Assembly (NCBI RefSeq): GCF_027579695.1
Contig: NC_083578.1
Span: forward strand, 372,001 to 436,000
DNA from: Neoarius graeffei
Taxonomy: Eukaryota; Chordata; Actinopteri; Siluriformes; Ariidae
DNA: 64,000 bases
Reading direction: 5' to 3'
This document shows, piece after piece, positions 31,800-42,395 of this stretch (positions are counted from its first letter, which is position 1; each line of letters starts with the position of its first letter). The notes below the pieces were generated by a model, which was not told the origin of the DNA, searched no databases, and saw only the letters and a program-made list of their open reading frames with translations. The translations under genes and the position numbers were made by a program.

Positions 31800-33110
31800 C
31801 ACACACACACACACACAAAATGGCGCTGCCGAGTTCTGGACTCTGATTGGTTGTCAGGTGTTGATTCATTCTCTCAAACAACAGCTCTGATAGTAGTGCA
31901 GATTTATATTAATGAGGGTGTTCTAATACGTTATGGTTTCCATAGTGTAGGTACACAGCCCATCTCTTTAAGAAACTATATTTCCCATCAGCCAACTTCC
32001 GCGTTGACCTACGTCACGCGTGGGCGGGAGCACCAACGTTACTTCCTCTCTGAAAGCATAAATAACGGAACAACGCTTCCGTCTTTCTCTCTCTCGTCCA
32101 GATTTCAAGCCATCTGGACACACAAAGAGATACCCTCCACCAGGAAACCAGATAAGACATCTTTTCTTCTTTCTTGCAAGATCCACAATTTAGCGCGATT
32201 TCTTTGTTTACCACTGGCCACGGTAAAAATCCAGAATCGCACGATTTTTAAACTCAGCTTGAGTTACAACCAGTTTTTCATTTGTTCATTACAAGTACGT
32301 ACGACTGCAGCCCAGGCAGTTAATTTAAAGTAGGAGCGACCGGAATTCCTCCTGATTAATTCTCTGTGCACATTATTTAATCAGAGACTTTTCATCACGA
32401 GCGACCACGCGTAGGACCAAGAAATTCTCTGCGCCTCATGGAAGCGACTCACGTGCTCCACAACGGCGAAACTCCAAAAGTCTCGGAACATCTCTTCATA
32501 ATCTTGCTAGAGGCAAGATACTGAGTAAGACTTGGCATTTGGGCAAAACCCAGTCTTAGGAATTAGCTTTTATTGAAATAGTGTGAACTTAAACTCAGGA
32601 ACGTTTTGTTACACTGTAGACACGCAGCGTGTTGAATTGATGATTGTTATATTTTTAAATCTCTCAATTGTTTAATAGATAGGCTGTGCATGCTTCTCTT
32701 TATTCCTTACTAACATACTTAATTCTCTTATTATACATCTTGACCGCATCAAGATTTCAGTGGATTCAGTATTGTTATAAGCTAGTGAAATTAGCCTACG
32801 GCTAATTCTTTTGTCCCATTAGCCTCCAGGGCTAAGGGTATTGTCTCAAGGGAACACGTGGCGGTCCTCCCCCCACACTCACCTACACACCTTTTGTTTC
32901 AACTCCACAAGGTAGGGTCCTTGGGCCTTAGCTAGCCATACGGCTAATTCCTTTGTCTTGTTAGCAAGCTAGGCTAACCTTTTGCTTAAGCCACAAGGCC
33001 TACACCATGTGGACACACACACACCTTAGCTAGCTTTCCTTTGTCTTAGCTTAGCTACACAAGGCCTCACACCCACAAACACACCTTAGTTAGCAACAGA
33101 GCTAATCCTT
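31800..33110. other. Unclassified region with promoter-like features
   Basis: Contains ATTGG boxes, AAAGCATAAATAACGG (TATA-like), CT-rich stretches and later many TTAGCTAG-type motifs. It might be a CpG-poor host promoter or a terminal repeat of an old retroelement. No coding region or clear ends were found. The frame at 31851-32333 is not convincing. Confidence 0.3.
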
Positions 33111-33540
33111 TGTTCTACTTAGATAACATCTACCCCTCAGACCTGCTTGATCCATCCTGGTGCCCTGTGTCTGGTCAGAGTTTTATCGCCCCACTCCTGT
33201 GAAGGACGGCCCCATGAGGACAGTTGAGGGTTATACCTGTTAAAACTGTTAATATTATAGTCAGGCTGTCTGTTGTTGCCCAAATGAGGATGGGTTCCCT
33301 TTTGAGTCTGGTTCCTCTCGAGGTTTCTTCCTCATGTCGTCTGAGGGAGTTTTTCCTTGCCACCGTCGCCACAGGCTTCATCATTGGGGATAGATTAGGG
33401 ATAAAATTAGCTCATGTTTTAAGTCGTTCAGATTCTGTAAAGCTGCTTTGCAACAATGTTTATTGTTAAAAGCGCTATACAAATAAACTTGATTTGATTC
33501 CTTTTGTCTTAGCTAGCAACCAAGCTAGGCCTCCACCACG
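32780..33540. repeat. Degenerate tandem repeat, interrupted by an L2 tail
   Basis: Variants of GGCTAATTCCTTTGTCTT, TTAGCTAGCAA and CACGTGGACACACACAC recur about five times between 32.78 and 33.13 kb and once more at 33.50-33.55 kb. The L2 fragment lies between the last two units. Confidence 0.55.
33137..33494 (+). mobile_element. L2 LINE 3' end, 5'-truncated
   Basis: Starts at CAGACCTGCTTGATCC and runs through TGTCTGTTGTTGCCCAAATG, GAGGTTTCTTCCTCATGTCG and GTTAAAAGCGCTATACAAAT, ending AAACTTGATTTGA. The same series is found at 60.6-61.08 kb. Only 3' untranslated sequence is present. Confidence 0.85.
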
Positions 33541-33654
33541 TGGACACACACACACACACACCCAAACACACCATATCATATTTGTATATAATGATTCCAT
33601 CTGCTATTATCCATTTTTATCTTTGTTATAATAAATTCATTTATTATTGAAACT

Positions 33655-34090
33655 GCATGTTTATTTGTGTTACAATATTTCTGAAGTTGCCCAATCTCCA
33701 AAGTATTCAAAAAGGTGCATATAAGTTATATAATATGGTAAGTGATCATAATAATTTGGAATATACCATAATTTAGCTGTTTGGTAATTTATTATTAAGC
33801 ACAAATTAATGGTATTAATTAGTGAGACTGACTCCATGAGTGATTTAATGATATGAGACTGATTCAATGAGAATGATTCAATGGTATGATTCAAATGAGA
33901 CTGATTCAATTTAATTATTAACCTTCAGATTTAATGAGATTGATCACTTAATAATTACCAAATGCACCTACAATAGTAACAGTTCATTCAGAGGGGCGTG
34001 TCCAGCAGATACTCCACTGATAAGAAACAAAAACGTCTAATTGTTGATGTGGTGAAGTTTTCTGTTAGGAGACATGTGCGTGTGTGTATT
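33655..34090. other. No gene seen
   Basis: AT-rich sequence with loosely repeated GATTCAATGAGA-type motifs between 33.82 and 33.95 kb. No coding signal. Confidence 0.45.
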
Positions 34091-34095
34091 GTTTC

Positions 34096-34212
34096 TGTAA
34101 GGAGTCTCCAGTGTGAGTGCTGTGTATCAGTCAAAGGTGAAGCTGGAGCTGTAAGTTCTTGACTCATCAGCACAGAGGAGTTTACACCTCTCTACAGTTC
34201 CTCAGGAACACG
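34096..34212 (+). repeat. Dispersed repeat, copy 2
   Basis: GGAGTCTCCAGTGTGAGTGC, TGTGTATCAGTCAAAGGTGA, GAGGAGTTTACACCTCTCTA and GTTCCTCAGGAACACG match the minus strand of 17781-17900 with scattered differences. Only two copies are seen in the window. Confidence 0.6.
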
Positions 34213-34388
34213 ATGAACAAACTGCGATTTCTGAATAAAGAGAGGTTGGTGAGTGTTTATCACTGCTATAGTGCGAGTGACATCAGGAACTCACTGGTTT
34301 CACTGAAGTTCAATGACATTAAATATAACTATAAACATAAGGATGACATATTGTTCTTTAATAATAAAAACTTGTAAGTGTTGTAAAT

Positions 34389-34468
34389 TACTGTGGTATA
34401 AACAGAATAAAACACTTACAGACATGCAGTTAGAGGAAAGTAATCCAACTTCAGGGCTGTAACGGCAA

Positions 34469-34505
<37 letters not shown>

Positions 34506-34645
34506 AGAGATAAACAGTTATGTTATTTTTTAAATACACACAATGTAGTGTGCGCGCGTGTGTGGTTGCCATTACAACCCTGAAGTTGGATTACTTTCCT
34601 CTAACTGTACGTCTGTAAGTGTTTTATTCCGTTTATACCACAGTA
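34389..34645. mobile_element. Hairpin MITE (~88-bp arms)
   Basis: The left arm (TACTGTGGTATAAACAG...AGGAAAGTAATCCAACTTCA...GGCAACCACACAC, 34389-34477) is inverted at 34557-34645 with few mismatches. The loop of about 80 bp starts with a CA microsatellite. This structure is typical of palindromic MITEs. Confidence 0.85.
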
Positions 34646-34746
34646 CTTTACAGAGAGAGAGAACACACTCTGAGGTATCACAAAGCTGGAAAAAAAACCA
34701 AATTGTAATCCATTAAAACACCAGCACAACCATCACAGCGTAATTT

Positions 34747-36110
34747 ACACACCCAGAGGCGATTCTAGAGTCTGTTGTGGCCCCAAGCAAAAAATTTCCA
34801 GGGGGCCCTTCTGACCAGTGTTCATCACCACTATGTTATAAATAATCTGACACCAACAAAAAATGTATGAAACCAAAGTTTTTTAATATTGTTAGTTTTT
34901 TCTTTTTTATCAGACATCTAGTTTTTGGGTTTGTTTACCTGACATGTTTCGACGTATGACTGTCGTCTTCCTCAGAGTGTCACCGGATGTTATTGGTGAC
35001 GCATCTTTTATCAGCTGATGTTTCCGAAGGCGTGGCCTTCCTGTCTGGATTGACAGGTCGGTCACGCCTTCTACTGTCAGTTCGTCCCCTGCAAGATGGC
35101 ACTCCAGGTATGGGAGAGCATGTATGCTCCCTCATCTCGGTTGATGGTCCTCGGACTTCGCTTACGGATCTCCATGGCCTCCCTGATCCAGCGCTGATGT
35201 TTATTATCTTCTGTGCCAATTATGCAATAAAACTTACATTGGGGAGACAGGAAGGAGTTTCAACACAAGAAAAAATGAACATAAAGAGTGCGAAAAGGAG
35301 ACAGCTATAAGACAAACCCGAACAATAAAAGAAAAGGCACAACAGGAAAATTATAAGTCAGCCATAACAGATCACTGCAAAAGGGAAAATCATATTATGG
35401 ACTGGGGGAATGCCAGAGTCATCCGCACAGAAGATAATAAACATCAGCGCTGGATCAGGGAGGCCATGGAGATCCGTAAGCGAAGTCTGAGGACCATCAA
35501 CCGAGATGAGGGAGCATACACGCTCTCCCATACCTGGAGTGCCATCTTGCAGGGGATGAACTGACAGTAGAAGGCGTGACCGACCCGTCAATCCAGACAG
35601 GAAGGCCACGCCTTCAGAAACATCAGCTGATAAAAGATGCGTCACCAATAACATCCGGTGACACTCTGAGGAAGACGACAGTCGTACGTCGAAACATGTC
35701 AGGTAAACAAACCCAAAAACTAGATGTCTGATAAAAAAGAAAAAACTAACAATATTCAATATAAGACATAATGAACGTAATCGAAAGACAAAGTTTTTTA
35801 AATTCCAAATGTGAAAATACAATCGTTAAAGAACAATAAAAACCATAAAAGACAAAATAAATAAGCCCTCGGGCCCCGACTCTCGGGGGGCCCCTGGGCC
35901 AGGGGACCCTAAGCAGTTGCCTGCCTTGCCTGTTCACAAGCTGCGCGTCTGTACACACCACATTGGGCTGGTCGTTTTCATGCAACCCACAGACCAGACT
36001 GCTTTCCATTTGTATATTTAAAGAGACGTTCAGTGTTAATGTATATCCACTGTTAGTCAGTGAAACTACCGTAAGAATGGACAGTTTTGTCCGCATTCAC
36101 TGTGCAAATG
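34747..36110. mobile_element. hAT-like transposon fragment
   Basis: Starts CAGAGGCGATTCTAGAGTCT then TTGTGGCCCCAAGCAAAAAA, the style of hAT ends in fish. Beyond the Penelope insertion it continues with GGGCCCCTGGGCCAGGGGAC and AGCAGTTGCCTGCCTTGCC, an interior block I associate with the same family. The far end and the transposase are not seen. It was the target for the Penelope-like element. Confidence 0.4.
34887..35788 (+). mobile_element. Penelope-like retroelement fossil, 3' part with inverted pseudo-LTR
   Basis: The perfect 13-bp target duplication CAAAGTTTTTTAA lies at 34874-34886 and 35789-35801. The right part (about 35.2-35.56 kb) encodes the end of the GIY-YIG-type endonuclease domain of Penelope-like elements (a YIGETGRS-like start, ITDHCKRENHIMDWG, RWIREAMEIRKRS, EGAYTLSHTW). 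The left arm 34.89-35.215 kb is an inverted copy of the right 35.435-35.755 kb, and the right copy extends about 34 bp further. This is the known arrangement of truncated Penelope insertions. It is broken and lacks the RT. Confidence 0.82.
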
Positions 36111-36209
36111 TCAAATAACAGACTTTGCCTTTGACTCTCAGGAGATAAAATCAGAAGAGGAACCTTCAGGAACCACACACTCTATTAACCCACCATTACA
36201 GACCACAGC

Positions 36210-37680
36210 CAGGGGCGCCGCTGGGGGGGAGTTAGGACGATTCTAAGGGCTGGGCACTGACAGGGGGCCCTGTGAGGGATATTAATATTATTTTAATAGT
36301 ATTGCCTTGTGTAAGTTTTTGAAATAAAATATTTCATTTCATCTGTTACAATATGCAAATTATACATGGTTATGATTTGCTATCACATTTTCCTTGAATT
36401 ATTTATGATAGTCATTTCACCCCTCCTCCCTTTTTAGTAATGGTACAGTCTGATTGTGGGCGGGGACAGTGAACTGTGTAGCTCCGTGTGCGCACAGCGC
36501 CGCTATTAGCGCAGCTTAGATCAGTTGTCGGTTTCTCTCCGCGCACAGCAGAGGTGAACATTCTAGAAGGTGCTAAGCAGGAGCAGGTGTGATGGTGGTG
36601 AGATAAATTATGAAGTCTGGATATCAAAAACGGAAGGAGAAGCAGCAGAAAGCTGAAAGGGAGAAAAAGGGTCGACAATTGGTGACTCAGTTTTTCCCAG
36701 AGAAAGCTCGCCTATTATTCACTGACATTCGATGCCATTACAGCATGCTAGCTAATGATAGACTAGCAGATTTCATTTTAACCGAGTTGGAATATCAAGA
36801 CAACACTTTTCAATAAGCAGTGCAGTGTCATTTTATTTAAATACTTCACGTTTATTGCCATGGAAGAGCAGATGAATGTAATGTAGAAGGTCTGCACAGA
36901 ACTAGCTAAACTTGTGCAGTAAACTAGCCTACTGGGCTAACACGTGAGGTAAAATATTAGGCTCGCCTACATGATACTGGGGCTAATAACTGGTTTCAAA
37001 ACTAATGAGGTGCCGTCAACATGCACAGATTCAGCCTCAGGAACAGGACCCCAGCCCTCAACCCAAATCCTAGGAGAAGGAGGTGAGCAATACAATCCAT
37101 GAATAAAGGATTTAGGGTTAAAAACTATTTTAATTGCTAGGCTACAGTAAGCAGCATTAGGCTATTAAGACTTACATTAAACTGAAAAGACATTTCTTTT
37201 TTTTATGAGCAACTATTCTTAGGTAACTTAGTATGGTGTTCATTCAGTCAAAATGTTGATGTGTTAAATCTCGCTGGGGTACACGCTGCAGGATCACGTG
37301 AGGAAGTGTCGGCTTTTTTTGGCTTCATCAATTGTCTTTACAAATTTGTAAGTGCCAGTCCAGAACGATGGGCCATATACAAAGAAACTACCGGCTGCTC
37401 TCTCTACAGCTTGTCTGACACTCGCTGGAGTGCAAGAATTGATGCTGTTAAACCGGCAACAGTCTATTCAGTCTAATTCTGACAGTTCTGCATTTAAAAT
37501 GTTCATATACCAAATAATTGTATCACCTAAACTTGCTCGGCAGCTGATCACGTGCATAGTAAAGTAGAAGTGCAGCCAAAAACAGACTTCAAATTCAGTT
37601 GCTTGAGCTTGAAAATTTTACCGGGGGGGGCCCTAAATTGTAATCTTTCATAGGGCCCAAGATTTCTAGCGGCGCCCCTG
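36210..37680 (+). mobile_element. hAT transposon, internally deleted, with 8-bp TSD
   Basis: The ends CAGGGGCGCCGCT and AGCGGCGCCCCTG are inverted. The 8-bp ACCACAGC lies on both sides (36202-36209 and 37681-37688), the hAT signature. Two transposase scraps lie inside, but most of the catalytic core is gone, so at 1471 bp this copy is non-autonomous. Confidence 0.93.
36610..37476 (+). pseudogene. hAT transposase remnants (TTF/ZMYM-like N-terminus and middle)
   Basis: The first piece (ATG at 36610) reads MKSGYQKRKEKQQKAEREKK and GRQLVTQFF, the N-terminus of the zinc finger MYM-type-1-like hAT transposases of fish. The second (37261-37476) reads LNLAGVHAAGSREEVSAFFG, FVSASPERWAIYKETTGCSL and SLSDTRWSARIDAVKP, from the middle of the same protein. 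Several hundred codons that normally separate and follow them are missing. Confidence 0.8.
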
Positions 37681-37688
37681 ACCACAGC

Positions 37689-37830
37689 TAACACACCAAA
37701 CCCATCTAACCCCATTCCACACCAATTTATAAAAACACACACACACTTTTATGAGGATAATCAAAGTCATTAGAGCTGTGACATCCTGCATGAGGAAATT
37801 CATCAGAAACCACTCAAAGCAACAAAACTG

Positions 37831-37890
<60 letters not shown>

Positions 37891-38700
37891 CAGGAAAGAG
37901 ACTGCTCACAACTCAGCCATCAGCACTAAACTGACAGACCCACTGAGGGAGGAGAAGCTGCACTCAGTCCACAGCGAGCCAGCAGACAGATATCACACAG
38001 GGGGCATTAGGACCTGGAGAAAACCACCACTCCCAGTCTGGAGCTCCGCCCACAACCATCACAGCCAACACACGCCACAAACAAAAACATTCAGACGATA
38101 AAACAGACAAACACAACACTTCAAACACTGAAATAATAATAATAATAATAATACAATTTCAGTGATTTAAAAGAAAAAGAATAAAATGCAGAAGAAATAA
38201 ACTCCAGTGTGAATGAAATTATTTTCACTCAGACCTCACAGTGATCTAAATCTCGATTTAACTCTGTTTTCACCAGGTTTTTAATGATCAGTGAAGTGAT
38301 GAAGTGTCGTGTTCACAGCAGGTTTTACACACGTACACACATCCGCTAACTCCTTAGCATCTGTGCTAATTACACACATTGTGCACTGTGCTGGTTTGCA
38401 GGTTAGCATACAGTTCACACTCCTAGATCATAAACATGCGAGAAAATCTGCAAAACAAATGGCACACGAGCAATAATCAGCTTGTTAACGCATAATTTCC
38501 TGAGTATTCCTGCGATTATATAATTACTGAAATAATCAAAAATTCAGTGATTTAATTTTTAAGTGTGATTATAAATCTAAACACTGAACATTCCGGTCAA
38601 AAAACTACAAATTAATATAAAATAATTTGATTTTGCTTTATGTTAATTAATGTTAACTCGTCACATCAACAAAAACAATAAACAGATTTTTTTTTTTACA
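37689..38700. other. No gene seen; (CT)n(CA)n at 37831-37887
   Basis: Intergenic sequence between the hAT element and the ipo11 3' end. It contains a compound CT/CA microsatellite and an (ATA)n run near 38.13 kb. The frame at 37751-38101 is an artefact of the microsatellite. Confidence 0.5.
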
Positions 38701-38714
38701 TTTTAATGCATAAT

Positions 38715-38720
38715 TTTATT
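38715..38720 (-). other. Possible poly(A) signal of ipo11
   Basis: AATAAA on the minus strand, 662 bp beyond the ipo11 stop codon. An A-rich context lies downstream. It is the clearest candidate I see for the end of the transcript. Confidence 0.4.
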
Positions 38721-39130
38721 CACCTTCACTGAGAGAAACTGAAATGTCTTTTTTTTCCTCTCTGAACATTCGACACATCCAAAAAAATAATAATTCCCAT
38801 TTTTGTGTCTTTTTATCCATATGTCAAAAATTATTGTTTAAAAAAAAAAAAAAAAAAAGCACAAAACACAATGAATAAACTTTCCTTCAGTTGTGACAGA
38901 TCAGGAAAAAGAAATATCAAAGGGAAAAGTTTTGGTTCTAAACTCTCTAAGCTTTCTTCTTCAATTATTAAAGCTAATCATTAACCCACTGCACCCTGTT
39001 CACTACCTAGTGCACTATTCAGGAAGCACACTACTGTCACCATGTGACTGATAGCATGCTGCAGATAATCCCACAATGCACTGCAAAAAACTCCATGTCC
39101 AAATAACAATAACGCACTGTGAAGAGACTT

Positions 39131-39211
39131 GGGGGTAGGAAACAGGGGGTAGGAAACAGGGGGTAGGGAACAGGGGGTAGGGATTATGGAACAGAAAGTA
39201 GGGAACAGGAA
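39131..39211. repeat. G-rich tandem repeat in ipo11 3' region
   Basis: Four to five ~16-bp units of GGGGGTAGGAAACA type. Four GGGGG runs with short spacers fit the G-quadruplex pattern on the plus strand. It lies 170-250 bp after the ipo11 stop, so it would be C-rich in the transcript. Confidence 0.8.
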
Positions 39212-39381
39212 GTTGTGTTGTTCTGTAACAGTGTGATGTTATTTGATGTTGTTTGATCTTTATGTCGTTTCGGACGCTGTTTGTCGTTTACTCCATGTTT
39301 GATGGTTGGACAGTTCGTTGGTTGATGTTCCTGTGGGAATGGCGTGAGCATGCGTGTGACGTTTGTTTGTTGTTGCTATAG

Positions 39382-39546
39382 TTACAGTCCCTGTAGGAAC
39401 TCCTGCAGCTGGTGGATGATCTCAGTGTCCACCGTCTCCATGAGACACTGGAATCCCTGATCTCCCATCATCCCCTGCTGCAGCTTCAGCTTCTCATACA
39501 CACACTGCTGCAGAGACACTGTGTGTACCGGGTCCTCCAGAGCCAA
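39382..39546 (-). CDS. ipo11: importin-11, last coding exon
   Basis: Importin-11 is a karyopherin-beta nuclear import receptor that binds RanGTP and carries ubiquitin-conjugating enzymes and other cargo through nuclear pores. This exon encodes 54 residues (LALEDPVHTVSLQQCVYEKL, KLQQGMMGDQGFQCLMETVD, TEIIHQLQEFLQGL) and the stop. I recognise the conserved C-terminus of vertebrate IPO11. The acceptor reads GTATGCAG followed by TTGGCT, and the phase matches the exon at 57919-58003. All frames are intact. The intron before it, 39547-57918, is 18.4 kb and almost entirely transposons. The gene converges on htr1a. Confidence 0.9.
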   Translation of the reverse strand: MALEDPVHTVSLQQCVYEKLKLQQGMMGDQGFQCLMETVDTEIIHQLQEFLQGL

Positions 39547-39676
39547 CTGCATACACACACAGAAATGAATCTCATTAAAATTATGAACAGTAAATCTATA
39601 AAATAAGCAGAGGGAAGTTCAATATCCACCTTTTAACATCCACAAGGCAATAAATCAGAAATACGCACACACACTG

Positions 39677-39680
<4 letters not shown>

Positions 39681-39713
<33 letters not shown>
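39681..39713. repeat. (GT)n microsatellite
   Basis: About 16 GT units in the last ipo11 intron. Confidence 0.9.
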
Positions 39714-39716
<3 letters not shown>

Positions 39717-40306
39717 CACACTCCCATTCTTGGGTCTGATGATCACAGACTGGACGGTGCAGTGAAACTCCTCCTTACATTTAATTCTGGTTTCTCCTTT
39801 AAATTCTGAGAATGTTCCTGCTTTAGAACCCGAACCCCCAGGATGGCTTTAGAACCCAAACTGTTGACACTTTTAGAATCATGTCATGGCTTTAGACGGC
39901 CTGCCCTCAGCACCATCAGTTTATTTGTATTGCGTGATTAATAAGAGACCATCACAAAGCAACTTTACAGAAAAATGAAGACTTTAAACAGATGAACTGA
40001 GAAATGTATCCCTAAAGATGAAGTGATGATGGTGAGGAAAACAGATTTATATGTCCATTTCGTTCCTGTATCTGTCTCACTCTCCCTGTCTGTCTCTCTG
40101 GAGGTCGTCCGTGAAGTCATTAATTGGTGCTGGATTTACAGCAGCGTGATGTTGAGCTCGTGTTCCTCAAAAACTTCTCTCTCCTGCTGCACTTTATCAG
40201 AATGGATCACTCACTTCGCCACGGGCTGTTTCCCAATCCACATGACGACAACATGAGACTAACGATTGCATGGGATTGATGTTAGCTCATTAGCATAAGT
40301 GTGAGG
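39714..40306. other. Intron sequence, nothing firm seen
   Basis: Part of the last ipo11 intron. A stretch at about 39918-39975 (TTATTTGTATTGCG...AAGCAACTTTACAGAAA) may be a short diverged L2 tail. No coding signal. Confidence 0.35.
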
Positions 40307-40384
40307 TTAACCCCTTCAGACATAATGTGTACAATTGTACACACGAAGTTCCATAGCATTTTTCACTGTGTCCGAAGGGGTTAA
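40307..40384. mobile_element. Miniature MITE with TTAA ends
   Basis: TTAACCCCTTCAGACA at the left is inverted as TGTCCGAAGGGGTTAA at the right (one mismatch), so TTAA borders both sides as for TTAA-targeting elements. The core contains a perfect 18-bp palindrome TGTGTACAATTGTACACA at 40326-40343. The total is only 78 bp. Confidence 0.65.
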
Positions 40385-41796
40385 AGAGGGTCAGATTAGG
40401 ATTAGCCTAGCGTTAGTTTGAGGTTTACATTAGCATAAGGTTAATATGAAAAGGTATTAGTTTAACATTAGCATGAATTTAGCATAACAGTTCTGAATGC
40501 TAATGCTAACTACATGTTGAGACAGTAAGTACAGGAGGCAGAGATAAAGGTCAGCATGGTGGTGTGAGATGCTCATGAGATGCTACACAGAGACAGTAAC
40601 TAGCCATGCCAACAGAGAGAATCTTCAATACTCTGGGCTTTCCTGTGTGTGCGTTTCCTCTGAGGGCTGTAATAAAAGTGAAATGGCATCAATGACTTTG
40701 TCTTTCTAATGAAGCAACGACAAAGAGGCAGTATTTCATCACCACTACCCCTCCATTAGCGCTCAGTGCTGATTAGCCTCGCAGTGCTGCAGCTCTGTGT
40801 GTAGTGCTGTTTATAGAACTCGCCTGAGGTTCGTGTTCACGAAGTCTGGGAGATTTTATCATGTAGGTCACTTTTTTTTTTAAACCATTAGTAACATTAG
40901 CATGATGTTAGCATTCCTCCTTCATTTAAAACACTTTTACCTGCAACCTGAGATGTGTGCGTTGCCATGGAAAATAATTTCTAAAATAATTTCTCTCTGT
41001 TCTCATGGAATAATCAGAATACTGACGTGTCCTGATGGTACTTTGGGGTGTGGTCCTGTGACATCACTTTCAGTTTCAGTTCTAAATGGTGCGCATTGTG
41101 CCATGAGTGAAAACTCAACATTGGTTCTGATTTTGAGCTGAGGATCTTAGCATAGCATTCATATACTGTAGCATTAGCATGAAGCTAGCATCAGCGTGAA
41201 CATGAGAAAGTGTATTAAACCATGTACGAGTATAAACAGTAAGTGAAACCTCATGAAGCGCTCAGTGAGGTCCGGAGCACCGTGAGCTGAGGCTCTGACG
41301 CTGTCACTGCGCAGTGACTTCACTCTCCTCACAGCGACGACTGAAGTAGCCGATCCTAAAAGGTCACATTAGCGTTCACTAATGAACAACATCCGAGCGT
41401 GTGTTTACAGGATAAAACGATCCTTCACTGAATGATTCCATCTCATCAGTGAAACTGAAAACAGAAAACTAATCAGCAAATTTATTTCACACGCTGAACA
41501 TGATTACGGCTGTGTTCCAAACACAGGGTTTGAGTGCTCTTATTATGAACGGAGCTGTGAGCTCGCACACGGAGCTGAAACTCCGACACGACGCCTGTGT
41601 GACCTGCAGCTCAAAAACCCAGATTCATCTTTATCCTTCACTTCATTACACGACATCAATAAGCCCAGCAAGCTGAGAGCAATGTTTACAGGGAGTCGCG
41701 ATGGTTACTGATCACATCCAACCACTGAGGAGATGACTGCTGAGAAAATGGAAATATTTAATATTCTCAAAAACAGAACCAAATAATACATCTGAA
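40385..41796. other. Intron sequence, nothing firm seen
   Basis: Rich in TTAGCAT/ATGCTAA motifs (40.38-40.52 kb) and otherwise unique-looking. I found no exon with good splice sites and no transposon ends. Confidence 0.4.
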
Positions 41797-41980
41797 ACAC
41801 AAGAACACAGAACAACCATGCCCCAAACCACAAGAACGCGCCCCGAGCCACAATAAACACGCCCCGAGCCACAATAAACACACCCCGAGCCACAAGACCA
41901 CGTCCAAGACCACAAGAACACGCCCTGAACCACAAGAACGCGCCCCGAACCACAAGAACGCGCCCCGGAACACAAGAACA
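41797..41980. repeat. Minisatellite block 1 (~20-bp unit)
   Basis: Units of GAACCACAAGAACGCGCCCC type, about nine copies with small changes. The array is continued at 47482-47603 and 53331-53365 after two LINE insertions. Confidence 0.88.
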
Positions 41981-42395
41981 ATCAAAGATGGCGGCGCGCA
42001 TAGACACAGCGGTTCAGTGCTCTCACTTTCAGTGTTTTGTTTGGTTGGTTGGTTGGTTGTGTACATATTGTTCCTTGTTTTAACTACATTATGTTGGGCT
42101 AACAACATCTATAATCGGCACGATCTCCTAAAAATAGGAGTTTTGAGCAAGAGGAGTGTTTCAGCAGAGTTTCTCCGCTCACACGACATTCTGGACGAGA
42201 TAATGAGGAGTCCCGGCTATCCGTGGATCACCATCCCCGCAAGAGGGAAGCAGAGGCGGCGCAGGGAGAGAAAGCAGAAACGAGGCTGCAGAGCCGGCGC
42301 ACTAATTAGGCTACGGAAGCAGCCACACAGACCACCGCTTCCCAGCCTTTTCCTCAGCAATGTAAGGTCACTCTCTAATAAATTGGACAAACTTA

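Noticed and set aside
31851-32333. 160-codon frame as a host gene
   Set aside because: No recognisable domain, a promoter-like context and a biased composition. Kept only as an unclassified region.
34980-35310. Plus and minus frames in the left Penelope arm as a separate gene
   Set aside because: The arm is an inverted copy of the right arm, so the frames are mirror images of the endonuclease end.
41240-41345. Possible extra ipo11 exon on the minus strand
   Set aside because: A short open stretch exists, but the flanking exons already join in phase and the peptide does not resemble importin-11.
41797-41980. CRISPR-like array
   Set aside because: Repeats are adjacent, with no unique spacers of constant length, and the genome is vertebrate. 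It is a minisatellite.
41705-42108. Three overlapping Gly/Val/Cys/Trp-rich minus-strand frames
   Set aside because: All are readings of the ~20-bp minisatellite, whose length keeps several frames open. No conserved motif.
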